From: Lachnospiraceae bacterium
GTDB lineage: Bacteria > Bacillota > Clostridia > Lachnospirales > Lachnospiraceae
Direction of reading: 5' to 3'
Assembly: GCA_021199495.1 (NCBI GenBank)
Contig: JAJQHY010000055.1
Location: forward strand, 62,001 to 126,000
DNA: 64,000 nucleotides
Part shown: positions 55,524 through 64,000 of the stretch, in pieces
How positions within the stretch are numbered: position 1 is the first letter of the stretch
How the letters are laid out: every line of letters starts with the position of its first letter
Notes under the pieces: generated by a model
Seen by the model: only the letters and a program-made list of their open reading frames with translations
Told to the model about the DNA's origin: nothing
The model's database searches: none
Program-made: the position numbers and the translations under genes

Positions 55524-55673
55524 GAGCAGAAACCATAAGCTTGCAGACTCCACTGTGCGGGACACTCCGATGAGCCTATGGGCGTGACAATCGTGTTCGG
55601 GTGTGGCCTCCACGATTGCCAATAGTCTCATCTCCGTCGCACAAAGTCGCCTGCAAGCTTATGGTTTCTGCTC
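55524..55673 (-). repeat. Structured repeat element, copy B
   Basis: 150-nt element with the conserved core on the minus strand: GGAGATGAGACT, AATCGTGGAGGCC, CCCGAACACGATT, CCCATAGGCTCATCGGA. Outer arms start GAGCAGAAACCATAAGCTT and pair without mismatch over 22 bp with the other end. Orientation is opposite to copies A and C. B and C lie 34 bp apart and fill most of the 488-bp gap 55400-55887, where no gene is seen. Confidence 0.75.
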
Positions 55674-55707
55674 TGTTATACTGCAATTTTAAAAATCTGA
55701 ATACACA

Positions 55708-55857
55708 GAGCACATAAAATAAGTCGAGAGGCGCCTTTTGGCAATGGAGATGAGACTGTAAAATATCGTGGAGGCCTCACCCGAACACGATATTTTTGCT
55801 TACAGGCTCATCGGAATGGTTTGCCAAGTGAAGCCTCGAGGCTTATTTTATGTGCTC
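55708..55857 (+). repeat. Structured repeat element, copy C
   Basis: 150-nt element with the core on the plus strand: ATGGAGATGAGACT, ATCGTGGAGGCC, CCCGAACACGAT, AGGCTCATCGGAATG. Outer arms GAGCACATAAAATAAG and CTTATTTTATGTGCTC are perfect complements, extended by CGAG/CTCG. It ends 30 bp from the stop of the glycosyltransferase gene. Confidence 0.75.
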
Positions 55858-55887
55858 GTGCCTTCGCTGTTTCATTATAAATGGGAC

Positions 55888-57303
55888 TCACTCTAACATC
55901 TTCCTGATATTCTCATTGCGCCGGGCATTGAGGCTCTCGCACTCCTCGATCTCCTCTAAGGTAAACCCTTCGTACTGAATCTGCTCAAAATCCGATAGGG
56001 CCGACATAATCTCTGAGAGAATCCCCTCCGCCTCCGGCAGAATGACGTATTTCTTGATATCCGGGCGGCGCTTCTTCTTTTTCTTCTCTTCCTCTTTAGC
56101 GGCCTGGGTGTTCTCCGGCTCCTTCCCGGCTGCCTTAAGCAGCTCAGATTCCTGCTCCTTGAAGGCCGCCTTCTCCGCCTTTTTTACCTTCTCCGGCTCT
56201 TTGATCAGTGCCTTCGTCGTCAGCCGCTGTAAGGATGCAGACAATTGTGTCCGCGACATATTCAGAATGCGCGCTGTTTCCTTAAATGTGCAGTCCACCC
56301 GGGACTCATAGAGATAAAACAGGACCTTTACATCGTCCGTCTGCAGCTCATTGCGCAGCGCCACCACATCGAAAAGCTTCTCCAATACCTTGATTTCACG
56401 GTACATATCAAAGAAAAACCCCTCGCCCGTCCGGACGCTGTCACTGACACTCGTCCGCTCGTCGCCCAGCTTATAATTGGCGATCGGCGACACGGTCCCA
56501 TCCGCGGCGATGTCGATCAGGAAGCGGTAGACAGAGAGCCTGCGCTTCTCATAGTCCTCCTCGCTTAAGACTTCCTTATAGAAATTATTGTAATAAGCGA
56601 ACACCATCCGCTTCATCTGGATGGTCTTTTTCATACTCATGCCCTGCGACACCAGGGAACCCTTCGTCTTTACATAATAATAGATCGGCACCTTGAGCGC
56701 ATAGATTTTATTTACATACAGGATATATTCCAGATTGAAAATAAAATCCTCGCACCAGCTGATGGAGGTATCCATCTTCATCTCATGCTCCACTAAAATG
56801 GAGCGCTTGAACAGCTTATTCCACAGAACGCCGTAATAAAAATCCGACGGTTTCTGCATCATATACTGCGCAAAGGCCGCCCGGTCCATCAGGCCGTCCG
56901 TGTCTATCGCGCCTTTCTGTGAGACACGCTCCCCGTTCACCCGGTAAAAATCCGTGATGACCATGTCGCAGTCGTTCTCCTCCATCGTGCGCACGAAAAG
57001 CCCCACCGCGTCCGGCGCAATCCAGTCGTCGCTGTCGATAAACTGTACATAGGTGCCGCGCGCCGCGGCAATGCCCTGGTTGCGCGTGTCCGAAACACCG
57101 GTATTTTCCTTGTGAATGACTCTGACACGGCTGTCATCTTTTGCAAACGAGTCACAGATTTCCGCAGAGGAGTCGCTGCTGCCGTCATTGACCAATATCA
57201 GCTCAAAATCCCGGTACGCCTGCCTTAAAACGCTCTCCACGCAGCGCGTGAGCGTCTTTTCCGCGTTATATATCGGTACAATAATACTTACTGTCGGTTC
57301 CAT
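55888..57303 (-). CDS. Family 2 glycosyltransferase fused to a winged-helix (MarR-like) domain
   Basis: Protein of 471 aa. The N-terminal GT-A domain (about 1-230) has MEPTVSIIVPIYNAEKTLTR, LILVNDGSSDSSAE, the DxD motif FIDSDDW and CEDFIFNLEY. The C-terminal half (about 300-471) has ARILNMSRTQLSASLQRLTT like a helix-turn-helix, a Lys/Glu-rich insertion (about 365-405), and a tail ending LSDFEQIQYEGFTLEEIEEC and NARRNENIRKMLE like MarR dimer helices. No membrane segment. ATG 57303 follows AAAGGG. The family normally transfers sugars to surface polymers; why it carries a DNA-binding-like part is unclear. Confidence 0.85.
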   Translation of the reverse strand: MEPTVSIIVPIYNAEKTLTRCVESVLRQAYRDFELILVNDGSSDSSAEICDSFAKDDSRVRVIHKENTGVSDTRNQGIAAARGTYVQFIDSDDWIAPDAVGLFVRTMEENDCDMVITDFYRVNGERVSQKGAIDTDGLMDRAAFAQYMMQKPSDFYYGVLWNKLFKRSILVEHEMKMDTSISWCEDFIFNLEYILYVNKIYALKVPIYYYVKTKGSLVSQGMSMKKTIQMKRMVFAYYNNFYKEVLSEEDYEKRRLSVYRFLIDIAADGTVSPIANYKLGDERTSVSDSVRTGEGFFFDMYREIKVLEKLFDVVALRNELQTDDVKVLFYLYESRVDCTFKETARILNMSRTQLSASLQRLTTKALIKEPEKVKKAEKAAFKEQESELLKAAGKEPENTQAAKEEEKKKKKRRPDIKKYVILPEAEGILSEIMSALSDFEQIQYEGFTLEEIEECESLNARRNENIRKMLE

Positions 57304-57532
57304 TTCAACCCTTTCTATAAAAAACGTAACGATTCCAAACAGCAGGCCATGTGTCTGCGATTTACTCCCGCAGGCATAAACTGCATGCATCACGCCACAG
57401 TTCCGGCACAGGCGTCACCATCCGTTTATCCTGCTGACGCGATTTTCATTCACACTGCTTTAAAGAAGATTATAAGCCGCGAATCTTTGTTCGTCAACCC
57501 TGACGGGAAGGAGACTGTTTGGAAAAGCCGGA

Positions 57533-57561
57533 TTGCTTTTCCAGACCGGAATTGCTATAAT
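57533..57561 (+). promoter_or_regulatory. Promoter of nth
   Basis: -35 TTGCTT (57533-57538), 17-nt spacer, perfect -10 TATAAT (57556-57561), about 87 bp before nth. It lies in the 344-bp divergent gap 57304-57647, which shows nothing else I can support. Confidence 0.6.
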
Positions 57562-57647
57562 GCTGATACCGGAACTGCCAAAAACACGAAGTATGAAGCA
57601 GTCCAGGGGATCAACGATCATCCAATGAAAAATAAGGAAGAAACTCC

Positions 57648-58286
57648 ATGACAAAAGAAGAACTGGCGCTCATCGTCATTGAGCGCCTGAAAAAAGAATA
57701 CCCCGACACGAACTGCACCCTGGATTATGACGACGCCTGGAAGCTGTTGGTCAGCGTCCGGCTGGCGGCGCAGTGCACCGACGCCAGAGTGAATGTCGTG
57801 GTGGAGGGACTGTATGAGAAATATCCGACTGTGGATGCGCTGGCGGACGCCGACGTAGCCGATATTGAGGCGATCGTGCGCCCCTGCGGTCTCGGTCACA
57901 GCAAAGCCAGAGACATCAGCGCCTGCATGAAAATGCTGCGGGATGTTTACGGCGGGAAGGTGCCCGACACGATGGAGGAGCTTTTAAAGCTTCCCGGCGT
58001 GGGCCGCAAAAGCGCGAACCTCATTCTGGGAGATGTCTTCGGCAAGCCCGCCATCGTCACCGACACCCACTGCATCCGCCTCGCCAACCGCATCGGCCTG
58101 GTGGACGACATCAAAGAGCCCGCCAAGGTAGAGAAGGCTTTGCGGGATATCATTCCGCCCGAGGAAGGCAACGACCTCTGCCACCGTTTCGTCGACCACG
58201 GAAGAGCTGTCTGCACCGCCAGGACGAAACCCTACTGCGACCGCTGCTGTTTAAGCGATGTCTGCGCGTACCGCCAGAAGCTCTGA
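57648..58286 (+). CDS. nth: Endonuclease III (DNA glycosylase/AP lyase)
   Basis: Base-excision repair enzyme for oxidised pyrimidines, 212 aa. Helix-hairpin-helix LLKLPGVGRKSANLILGD with catalytic Lys121, and catalytic Asp139 in VTDTHCIRLANR. The [4Fe-4S] ligands are Cys189, Cys197, Cys200 and Cys206; the first gap is seven residues instead of the six of E. coli Nth. The ribosome-binding site is AAGGAAG. Confidence 0.96.
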   Translation: MTKEELALIVIERLKKEYPDTNCTLDYDDAWKLLVSVRLAAQCTDARVNVVVEGLYEKYPTVDALADADVADIEAIVRPCGLGHSKARDISACMKMLRDVYGGKVPDTMEELLKLPGVGRKSANLILGDVFGKPAIVTDTHCIRLANRIGLVDDIKEPAKVEKALRDIIPPEEGNDLCHRFVDHGRAVCTARTKPYCDRCCLSDVCAYRQKL

Positions 58287-58321
58287 TTCCGGATATATCG
58301 CAGGACAGGATGGCTGTCTGC

Positions 58322-59185
58322 TCACGCGCCCTGATAGAAGCCCTTCCCGATAATTTCACTGCTCTTGGTGATCATCATGAAAGCACTGGGTTCCACCTTG
58401 TGGATGTATCTCTGCAGCAGCACGGACTGTTTGGGGTCAAGAGCACAGAGAATGACGGTTTTATGCTGGTGGCTGTAAAGCCCCTCCGCCTGATAGAGTG
58501 TGGCGCTGCGCTGCAACGTGTCCCTGATATAGTCGCAGATCGGATCCGGCTCACTGCAGACAACGGTGACATATTTACAAAGCTTCAACCGGTCGAGCGC
58601 GCCGTCCACGAAAAGTGTCTTGGCCACCAGGCCGCAGACAGAGAAAAGACCTGTCTCCATATCAAAGACCAGGAACGAAGCCACCACAATCACCGCGTCC
58701 ACCACCAGCAGCGCCGTACCGATGTTCATGGTGGAGTATTTTTTCACAATCATGGCGACAATGTCCGTGCCGCCGCCGGATGCATCCTCATTAAAAAGCA
58801 TCGCCGCAGCCAGGGCCGCCAGCATGATGGCAAAGGCCAGCTCCAGCACCGGCTGATCGGTCAGAGGCTTCTCCATCGGAAATACCGCCTCAAAAACATT
58901 CAGCAGAATGGATGACAGAACTGTCACATACGCGGTCTTGATTCCGAAATCCCTGCCCAAAATCACAAAGCCAATAATTAACAGCGCCATGTTGATGATC
59001 AGGTTGACCTGTGACGCGCTGAACACACTCTGCAGATCGTTCAACACGACCGACAGACCGGAAACGCCTCCAAACGAAAAATTATTGGGAAACTTGAAAA
59101 AGTAAATCCCAATATCCATCAGCACGGCCGCGACCGTAATCGTCAGATACGTCTTTGTACCTTCGATCAGCTTCTGTTTATTCAT
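58322..59185 (-). CDS. YitT family membrane protein (DUF161/DUF2179)
   Basis: Membrane protein with five to six helices (about 10-200; IGIYFFKFPNNFSFGGVSGL, GGGTDIVAMIVKKYSTMNIG) and a C-terminal cytoplasmic DUF2179 domain (about 215-285: GLYSHQHKTVILCAL, RYIHKVEPSAFMMIT). The family is widespread in Firmicutes; transport function is suspected but not settled. The start is uncertain: ATG 59185 (287 aa) or ATG 59194, just after GGGAG; a longer form to 59299 has no site. Confidence 0.9.
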   Translation of the reverse strand: MNKQKLIEGTKTYLTITVAAVLMDIGIYFFKFPNNFSFGGVSGLSVVLNDLQSVFSASQVNLIINMALLIIGFVILGRDFGIKTAYVTVLSSILLNVFEAVFPMEKPLTDQPVLELAFAIMLAALAAAMLFNEDASGGGTDIVAMIVKKYSTMNIGTALLVVDAVIVVASFLVFDMETGLFSVCGLVAKTLFVDGALDRLKLCKYVTVVCSEPDPICDYIRDTLQRSATLYQAEGLYSHQHKTVILCALDPKQSVLLQRYIHKVEPSAFMMITKSSEIIGKGFYQGA

Positions 59186-59474
59186 TTCACCCATTATCTC
59201 CCGGTTTAAAAGAGTTTCCCCCTCAGAAAGCAGCCATGCACTTTTAACACCGACCGGCTCAAAAGCATCGTCTGCATTCATTTTTAATATATAAAACATT
59301 TATAAACAAAAGTAAAGGGCTTCGATAAATGTATACCGGGATAGTGGTATTAAGTGCTGTAAAAAAGATTCGCAAAACCCATCTTGCGGATTTTACCATA
59401 CCATGTTAATATAGAGATGTACTCCAGAGGATTGCGCCGCAGGCTGGCGACAATACAAAAAGGCGGTGATGCCG

Positions 59475-60503
59475 ATGGCTGAAAAAGCCGGCAAAGACAC
59501 TGGAGTACAGGTTGGTACTCCATACGACGATGTGTTCCGTACTCTCTTAAATGACTGCAGGCAGCTGGTCATCCAGCTCGTCAACGAAGTGTTTGGTGAA
59601 AATTATACTGGAGAAGAAGAGGTTGTATTTTCTCCCAATGAACACTTCCTGAACCAACAGGACGGCGGCGAAGACAAGCGGATTACGGACGCAAGTTTTT
59701 CCATTATTGGAGCTAAAATCGGGAAGTACCTGCTGGAATGTCAGACAAACCCGGACAGCAGCATGCTGGTGCGGATATTTGAGTATTCCACCCAGGTTGC
59801 CCTGGATGAAGGGAAGATTTCAGGTGACACCCTGGAAGTGGTGATTCCAAACTGTGCCATCCTCTTTTTGAGAAGCACGAAGAATACTCCGGAGCAGATG
59901 CACATCCGGTTTCAATTCCGGGAGGAATACTTTACTTATGATATTCCAGTGATAAAGATGCAGCGGTATACACTGGATGATTTGCTGCGGAAAAATCTTC
60001 TGTTCCTGCTGCCGTTTTATATTTTTACCTACGACAGGAAACTGAAGGAATACGATGCCAGTGAAGAAAAACTGAATGCACTGCGGGCAGAATTTCGAAT
60101 GATCGTAAATTATCTGAATGATCTGGAATACAGCAATCAGCTCAGTACATACTATAAAAAGACACTTATCGAAATGTCAGAAAAGGTCGTAGACAATCTC
60201 GCGGCCGGATATGAAAATATCAGGAAGGAAGTGAAGACTGCAATGGGAGGAAAAATTCTGGAATATGAGGCGAAGACCATTCTGCGCCAGGGCGAGCAGA
60301 AAGGACTCCAGGAGGGGCTCTTAAGAGGTCGACAGGAAGGGCGGCAAGAAGGGCGGCAGGAAGGCCTTCAGCTTGGCCGTCTGGAAACTCTGGTGCAGAA
60401 TATCAAAAGCCTGATGAAAACCATGGGCTGGAGCGCCGAGCAGGCCATGGATATGATGCAGGTTTCTGAGGAGGACCGCGCCGCGGTATCATCACGACTA
60501 TAA
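59475..60503 (+). CDS. Rpn family recombination-promoting nuclease/putative transposase
   Basis: PD-(D/E)XK nuclease-like protein of 342 aa. The N-terminal domain begins GTPYDDVFRTLLNDCRQLV, with Asp in ITDASFSI and Glu-x-Gln in YLLECQTNPD, the family catalytic pattern. A helical C-terminus includes GRQEGRQEGRQEGL repeats (about 285-300) common in these proteins, where length varies by slippage. ATG 59475 is taken, with AAGGCGG 8 nt upstream; ATG 59469 is too close to it. Relatives act in RecA-independent recombination or phage defence. Followed by a strong terminator. Confidence 0.88.
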   Translation: MAEKAGKDTGVQVGTPYDDVFRTLLNDCRQLVIQLVNEVFGENYTGEEEVVFSPNEHFLNQQDGGEDKRITDASFSIIGAKIGKYLLECQTNPDSSMLVRIFEYSTQVALDEGKISGDTLEVVIPNCAILFLRSTKNTPEQMHIRFQFREEYFTYDIPVIKMQRYTLDDLLRKNLLFLLPFYIFTYDRKLKEYDASEEKLNALRAEFRMIVNYLNDLEYSNQLSTYYKKTLIEMSEKVVDNLAAGYENIRKEVKTAMGGKILEYEAKTILRQGEQKGLQEGLLRGRQEGRQEGRQEGLQLGRLETLVQNIKSLMKTMGWSAEQAMDMMQVSEEDRAAVSSRL

Positions 60504-60523
60504 TTCATTATATGTTAAGATAC

Positions 60524-60562
60524 AAATCCGGGAAAGAGTTTACTTCCCGGATTTGTTTTTTT
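60524..60562 (+). terminator. Intrinsic terminator after the Rpn gene
   Basis: AAATCCGGGAA pairs perfectly with TTCCCGGATTT around a 9-nt loop, followed by TGTTTTTTT. Confidence 0.92.
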
Positions 60563-60686
60563 ACAATGAATAGAGGCGCTAATCCATCTTTACAACCGTC
60601 GGTTTCAATTTTTCAATTTTCCCTCCATTGTTTCCAACCGATTATTGTGTTATTCTTCAATCATCAGTTGAAACGGAGGAATGTAT

Positions 60687-60845
60687 ATGATCATCGGAGA
60701 TAAAATTGCGGAATTAAGAAAAGAAAAGGGGCTCACCCAGGAGCAGCTTTCTGGATTGCCGGCAGGCGGCAGAGCTCCTACATTTTTGCGTCAGCCGTCT
60801 CTAAAGGAAGCGGAGTTTTCGAGGAGGAAACCATGGCTGTCATAA
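60687..60845 (+). pseudogene. Remnant of an XRE family regulator
   Basis: The reading frame starts after GGAGG with MIIGDKIAELRKEKGLTQEQ, the first helices of an XRE domain, and then turns at about 60750 into a non-family tail (SGLPAGGRAPTFLRQP...) ending at 60845, 12 bases inside the next gene. The recognition helix is missing. A deletion probably fused the start of the regulator gene to the 5' region of the ABC exporter. Upstream, TTGTTT and TATTCT at 17-nt spacing form a possible promoter that may now drive the exporter. Confidence 0.65.
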
Positions 60846-62614
60846 AAGCAAGAACTTTAAACCCCGAACCTGCCAAAAACAGGTCCATGAAAATGAGCCC
60901 ATTGAAATCCACTCCCGGCGCAAAAGAATATTTCCGCGTCTTTTATCAGGGAAACCGCCTGTTGTATGCCGCGGTTATGGCGCTGGATATCTTCCACAAT
61001 TTTCTCCTGATTTTTCTCTCCGTCACGCTAGGCGATCTGATGGATCTCGCGGTGGACGGCACCATACCGGAGTTTCTGAAAAGCTGCGCCATGATTGCGC
61101 TCTTTCTCATCCTCAACTTCACCGTCAATGCCCTCTCAGAGCGCCTGCACAGCCGCTTTTTAGAGCGCGGCATGCGCCAGTACAAGGAGAAGGTCTTTGA
61201 AAAGCTGACCATGAAAAGCATTTCTGCTTTTTCAAAAGAAAACACCGGCCGCTACCTCTCTGTCTTAAATAACGACACCTCTGTCATTGAAAGCAATTAC
61301 TTAAACAGCAGCTTCCGCATGGTGGAGATGAGCACCCTCTTTGTGATTACGCTCTGCGTCCTGATTCACTATAATCTGTTTCTGACGCTCTTCGCCATAC
61401 TTTTGTGTATACTGCCGCTGGCAATCATGCTGCTGATGGGCGAAGGACTGTCCAGACGCGAGCAGAATCTGAGCGCCCAGAATGAGCGGTTCGTGGCTTT
61501 CCTGCAGGATCTGCTCAAGGGCTTTTCCGTCATCAAAAGCTTTCAGGCGGAAGGGCGCATGCAGTCTCTGTTTTCAGTCCAAAACCGCGACCTGGAGAAC
61601 GTGAAATTTTCCCGCCGGTGGTATCAGAAGCTGTTAAACACCTCAGCCTACTCCGCTTCCCTGCTCATGCAGTGCGGCATCACACTGGCGGCGGTTGCGC
61701 TGGCCATACAGGGGAAACTGAGCGTCGGTACGGTTATCATCTTCATCAACTGCTGCAATTATCTGATGCAGCCCATCCAGACCGTTCCCCAGGACTGGGC
61801 GAACTTCAAAGCGGCCAGAGGACTGGTGGAAAAGATGGCGCGAATTGCGGAAGAAAATGTGCGCGAGGAAGGCAGCTTCACCGTGGACGGCTTTCATGAG
61901 GCACTTGCCCTGCGGTCTGTGACCTTCGGATATGAGCCTGAGAAGGCAGTCCTTCGGGATATCTCCCTCACGCTTTATCCCGGCCAGAAATATGCTCTGG
62001 TCGGTACCTCCGGCAGCGGCAAATCCACCCTGCTTCAGCTTCTGATGGGCGCAAATTCAGGCTACAGCGGTTCCATTCTGCTCGACGGCCTGGAACTGAA
62101 GGAAATCAACACGGACAGCCTTTATAACGTGATGAGTCTGATCGGGCAGGAGGTCTTTTTATTCAACGATACGATTCGCAATAATATCACCATGTTCGGT
62201 GACTTCCCCGCCGGGCAGGTGAGCACCGTGATCCGCCAGGCCGGTCTGTCTCATCTGATTTCGGAACGGGGCGAGGACTATCTGTGCGGAGAGAACGGTT
62301 CGGGTCTTTCCGGCGGCGAGCGCCAGCGCGTCTCCATCGCCCGCGCCCTGTTGCGCGGGACACCGATCCTGTTGGTGGACGAAGCCACCGCGGCCTTAGA
62401 CGCCGAAACTGCCCACAGTGTCAGCGAGGCGATCCTGCACTTAAAGGACATTGCCTCCATCACGGTTACGCACCGCTTAGAAGAGAGTCTCCTGCGCCAG
62501 TATGACCGGATTTTTGTCATGAAAGATGGAGCGCTTACGGAGCAGGGAGATTTCGGAACACTGATGGAGAAAAAGGGGCTGTTTTATTCGCTGTATACAG
62601 TGGCGAATTCCTGA
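60833..62614 (+). CDS. ABC exporter, permease-ATPase fusion
   Basis: Protein of 593 aa with six membrane segments (about 45-315) and ATPase (about 345-593): Walker A GTSGSGKST, signature LSGGERQR, Walker B ILLVDEATAALD, H-loop TVTHRLEES. All ATP-site motifs are canonical and there is no neighbouring partner, so it may be a homodimer. The start has AGGAGG 5 nt upstream. It follows an XRE remnant, so its original control may be lost. A terminator follows. Cargo unknown. Confidence 0.93.
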   Translation: MAVIKARTLNPEPAKNRSMKMSPLKSTPGAKEYFRVFYQGNRLLYAAVMALDIFHNFLLIFLSVTLGDLMDLAVDGTIPEFLKSCAMIALFLILNFTVNALSERLHSRFLERGMRQYKEKVFEKLTMKSISAFSKENTGRYLSVLNNDTSVIESNYLNSSFRMVEMSTLFVITLCVLIHYNLFLTLFAILLCILPLAIMLLMGEGLSRREQNLSAQNERFVAFLQDLLKGFSVIKSFQAEGRMQSLFSVQNRDLENVKFSRRWYQKLLNTSAYSASLLMQCGITLAAVALAIQGKLSVGTVIIFINCCNYLMQPIQTVPQDWANFKAARGLVEKMARIAEENVREEGSFTVDGFHEALALRSVTFGYEPEKAVLRDISLTLYPGQKYALVGTSGSGKSTLLQLLMGANSGYSGSILLDGLELKEINTDSLYNVMSLIGQEVFLFNDTIRNNITMFGDFPAGQVSTVIRQAGLSHLISERGEDYLCGENGSGLSGGERQRVSIARALLRGTPILLVDEATAALDAETAHSVSEAILHLKDIASITVTHRLEESLLRQYDRIFVMKDGALTEQGDFGTLMEKKGLFYSLYTVANS

Positions 62615-62626
62615 TCAGAATAAAAG

Positions 62627-62675
62627 AAAAGGTATGTCCCGTTTACTGAGTCATACCTTTTCCTTTTTTTCTTTT
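62627..62675 (+). terminator. Intrinsic terminator after the ABC exporter
   Basis: AAAAGGTATG pairs perfectly with CATACCTTTT around a 15-nt loop, followed by a T-rich tail. Confidence 0.88.
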
Positions 62676-62744
62676 AATGAATGTCAAGTCTGCGTTGCTG
62701 CAGCCTTATAAGCCTCCGGTGCTGTCTCTACATTTCAACGCTTT

Positions 62745-64000
62745 CTACCGTCCCGCGACATTCACATTTTTCAGCAATACCGCCTTCGGACCGCTGAAAT
62801 TGGAGGTCTCCTGTGTCTCCTGTGAGAAGACGAAGTCCTTCTGCGCCTCGAAAATACTGCCGTTGATGGAGCCGCCGGTGACCGGGGTGATCTTCTCCCC
62901 GTCGTTTAAGTAGGCTAAGCGGATCTCGCCGCCAAAGTTGCCGCTCATGGGGTTCATCTGGAAGTCAGAGAAATTCACCACATAGAGGCCGGGATGCTTT
63001 TTCATCTCCTCAAAGCTGACATTGCCGGGTTTGCAGGACATCTTTCTGTACTGGCCGGTGGCGGGCACGCCCAGATAAGAGGCGAAGCGCACATCGGCCT
63101 GGATGTTCTGAAATACGCCGTCCTGAATGCAGGGCAGCTGTCTCATGGCGACGCCTTCCTCGCTGTAGGGCGCGGTCGGCACATAGTCCACATTGAGCAG
63201 ACAGCCCTTCACCTCAGCCGGATCGCCCTGGACGAAATCGCCCACCTTGAAATCCGAGTAGTGCTGGAAAATGCTTCTGCCCGAGCAGCGATCCTGATAA
63301 AAACGGAAAATTCTGGACGCGTAGCCATCGGAGAGTACCACATCGTAGGTGCCGGTAGCGGGCGCCTCGGTCGCCACAGCTCTGTCCTTCGTCATGTTTA
63401 ACGCCTCTTTTACCAGGGCGGTCAGCGCTTCCGTGTTCAGATTGTCATAAGAGAACTGCTCGTGCGTCTCCACATCCTGCGGCTCCTTGCACTGCGCCAC
63501 CAGCTCGCCGTTCACGTTATATTTGACGTAGGCCACGTCCACACCGTTGGAATTGACGATATGGCAGGCATTTTTCTCCACAAAAAGCTCCGCGGAGTTT
63601 AAAAATACCTTCTCCTGGTCGTCCGCCGCAAAGAGCGCTTTGGTCATGATCCCCGCGGCCTCTTTTAATGACACCTTTGTCAGATCACTCTCCACAACGA
63701 CAGGCTCCTGCTTCGTGCCCTCGGCCAACGGATAATAGCGGTTTGCCACAAAACCGGCCGCCATATAGGCCTTTTTGCACTTTTCGGCGATCTCCTCCTC
63801 GGTGGTGGCCGCCTCCACTAAGAAACCGGCCTCGCCCTTACGCATCACGCCATCCTTCTCATAATCCTGATACACCGTGACAGAGCAGCTGTGCACATTC
63901 TCCTCACGCCTCATGTCCAGGTTCTTTTTGATGAAAAATAACTCGACGCTCTCCTTGGTCGTCTCCTGCAGCAGGTACTGGTCGATCTGCTGCTCTTTTA
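62745..64000 (-). CDS. TldD/PmbA family metallopeptidase (partial, lacks N-terminus)
   Basis: The frame is open to the right edge: codons upstream of ATG 63914 read ESVELFFIKKNLDM in frame, so the start lies outside. About 418 residues are present. The C-terminal domain has TGTYDVVLSDGYASRIFRFY, HYSDFKVGDFVQGD and MNPMSGNFGGEIRLAYL, the last typical of PmbA/TldD (NPVTGDFS-like). The metal motif HExxxH of TldD is not seen, so it is closer to the PmbA (TldE) half, which needs a TldD partner. The partner is probably upstream, outside the window. Confidence 0.85.
   Translation of the reverse strand, partial: KEQQIDQYLLQETTKESVELFFIKKNLDMRREENVHSCSVTVYQDYEKDGVMRKGEAGFLVEAATTEEEIAEKCKKAYMAAGFVANRYYPLAEGTKQEPVVVESDLTKVSLKEAAGIMTKALFAADDQEKVFLNSAELFVEKNACHIVNSNGVDVAYVKYNVNGELVAQCKEPQDVETHEQFSYDNLNTEALTALVKEALNMTKDRAVATEAPATGTYDVVLSDGYASRIFRFYQDRCSGRSIFQHYSDFKVGDFVQGDPAEVKGCLLNVDYVPTAPYSEEGVAMRQLPCIQDGVFQNIQADVRFASYLGVPATGQYRKMSCKPGNVSFEEMKKHPGLYVVNFSDFQMNPMSGNFGGEIRLAYLNDGEKITPVTGGSINGSIFEAQKDFVFSQETQETSNFSGPKAVLLKNVNVAGR

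Noticed and set aside
55524..55857. Elements B and C as simple intrinsic terminators
   Set aside because: No T run follows the arms, and the internal core is conserved at sequence level, which plain terminators do not require.

Overview
The window looks like a chromosomal segment of a low-to-mid GC, Gram-positive, anaerobic gut Clostridium relative, most likely Lachnospiraceae. The reasons are strong AGGAGG ribosome-binding sites, lipoprotein and sortase signals, a YtrA-type GntR regulator next to clpC, a yybP-ykoY riboswitch, NADP-type GdhA and a pilus locus built like the streptococcal FCT locus. No replication origin, rRNA or CRISPR array is visible. Most genes lie on the minus strand.

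Region 1-16.9 kb, minus strand: a partial carbon-starvation (CstA) transporter, an unknown protein, tRNA-Pro(GGG) under its own promoter, a lipoprotein amidase, a GH35 beta-galactosidase, a heterodimeric ABC exporter with WYL and MarR regulators upstream, then radA-clpC-gntR and a wall-type SH3 membrane protein. Region 16.9-19.6 kb, plus strand: gdhA, then a Mn-riboswitch-controlled CaCA antiporter. Region 19.7-33 kb: mainly purine (purE, M, N, D) and pyrimidine (pyrE, pyrF) synthesis, pyruvate kinase, a YfcE phosphodiesterase, a HicAB module and a polar amino-acid ABC importer. Region 33-35.3 kb: an XRE regulator, a ComEC-like metallo-beta-lactamase protein whose promoter carries a LexA-type box, and a CAP-domain lipoprotein.

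Region 35.4-45.8 kb is an accessory pilus operon in the order tip adhesin, coiled-coil protein, SipA-like signal-peptidase homologue lacking the catalytic lysine, FctA-like pilin, class B sortase, second FctA-like pilin, Cna-B anchor pilin. It is bordered by a decayed AP2-domain gene, a long non-coding stretch with distant inverted repeats, a tyrosine integrase and a LytTR two-component system whose kinase has no membrane segment. This border is the most island-like part of the window.

Region 50.4-64 kb: a decayed AlbA_2/winged-helix regulator, a second ABC exporter pair, a glycosyltransferase fused to a winged-helix domain, nth, a YitT protein, an Rpn-type nuclease, an XRE remnant, a third ABC exporter and a partial TldD/PmbA protein.

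The observation I consider most novel is a family of three structured elements (10211-10412, 55524-55673, 55708-55857). They share a conserved core but are closed by outer arms that differ in sequence from copy to copy while remaining self-complementary.
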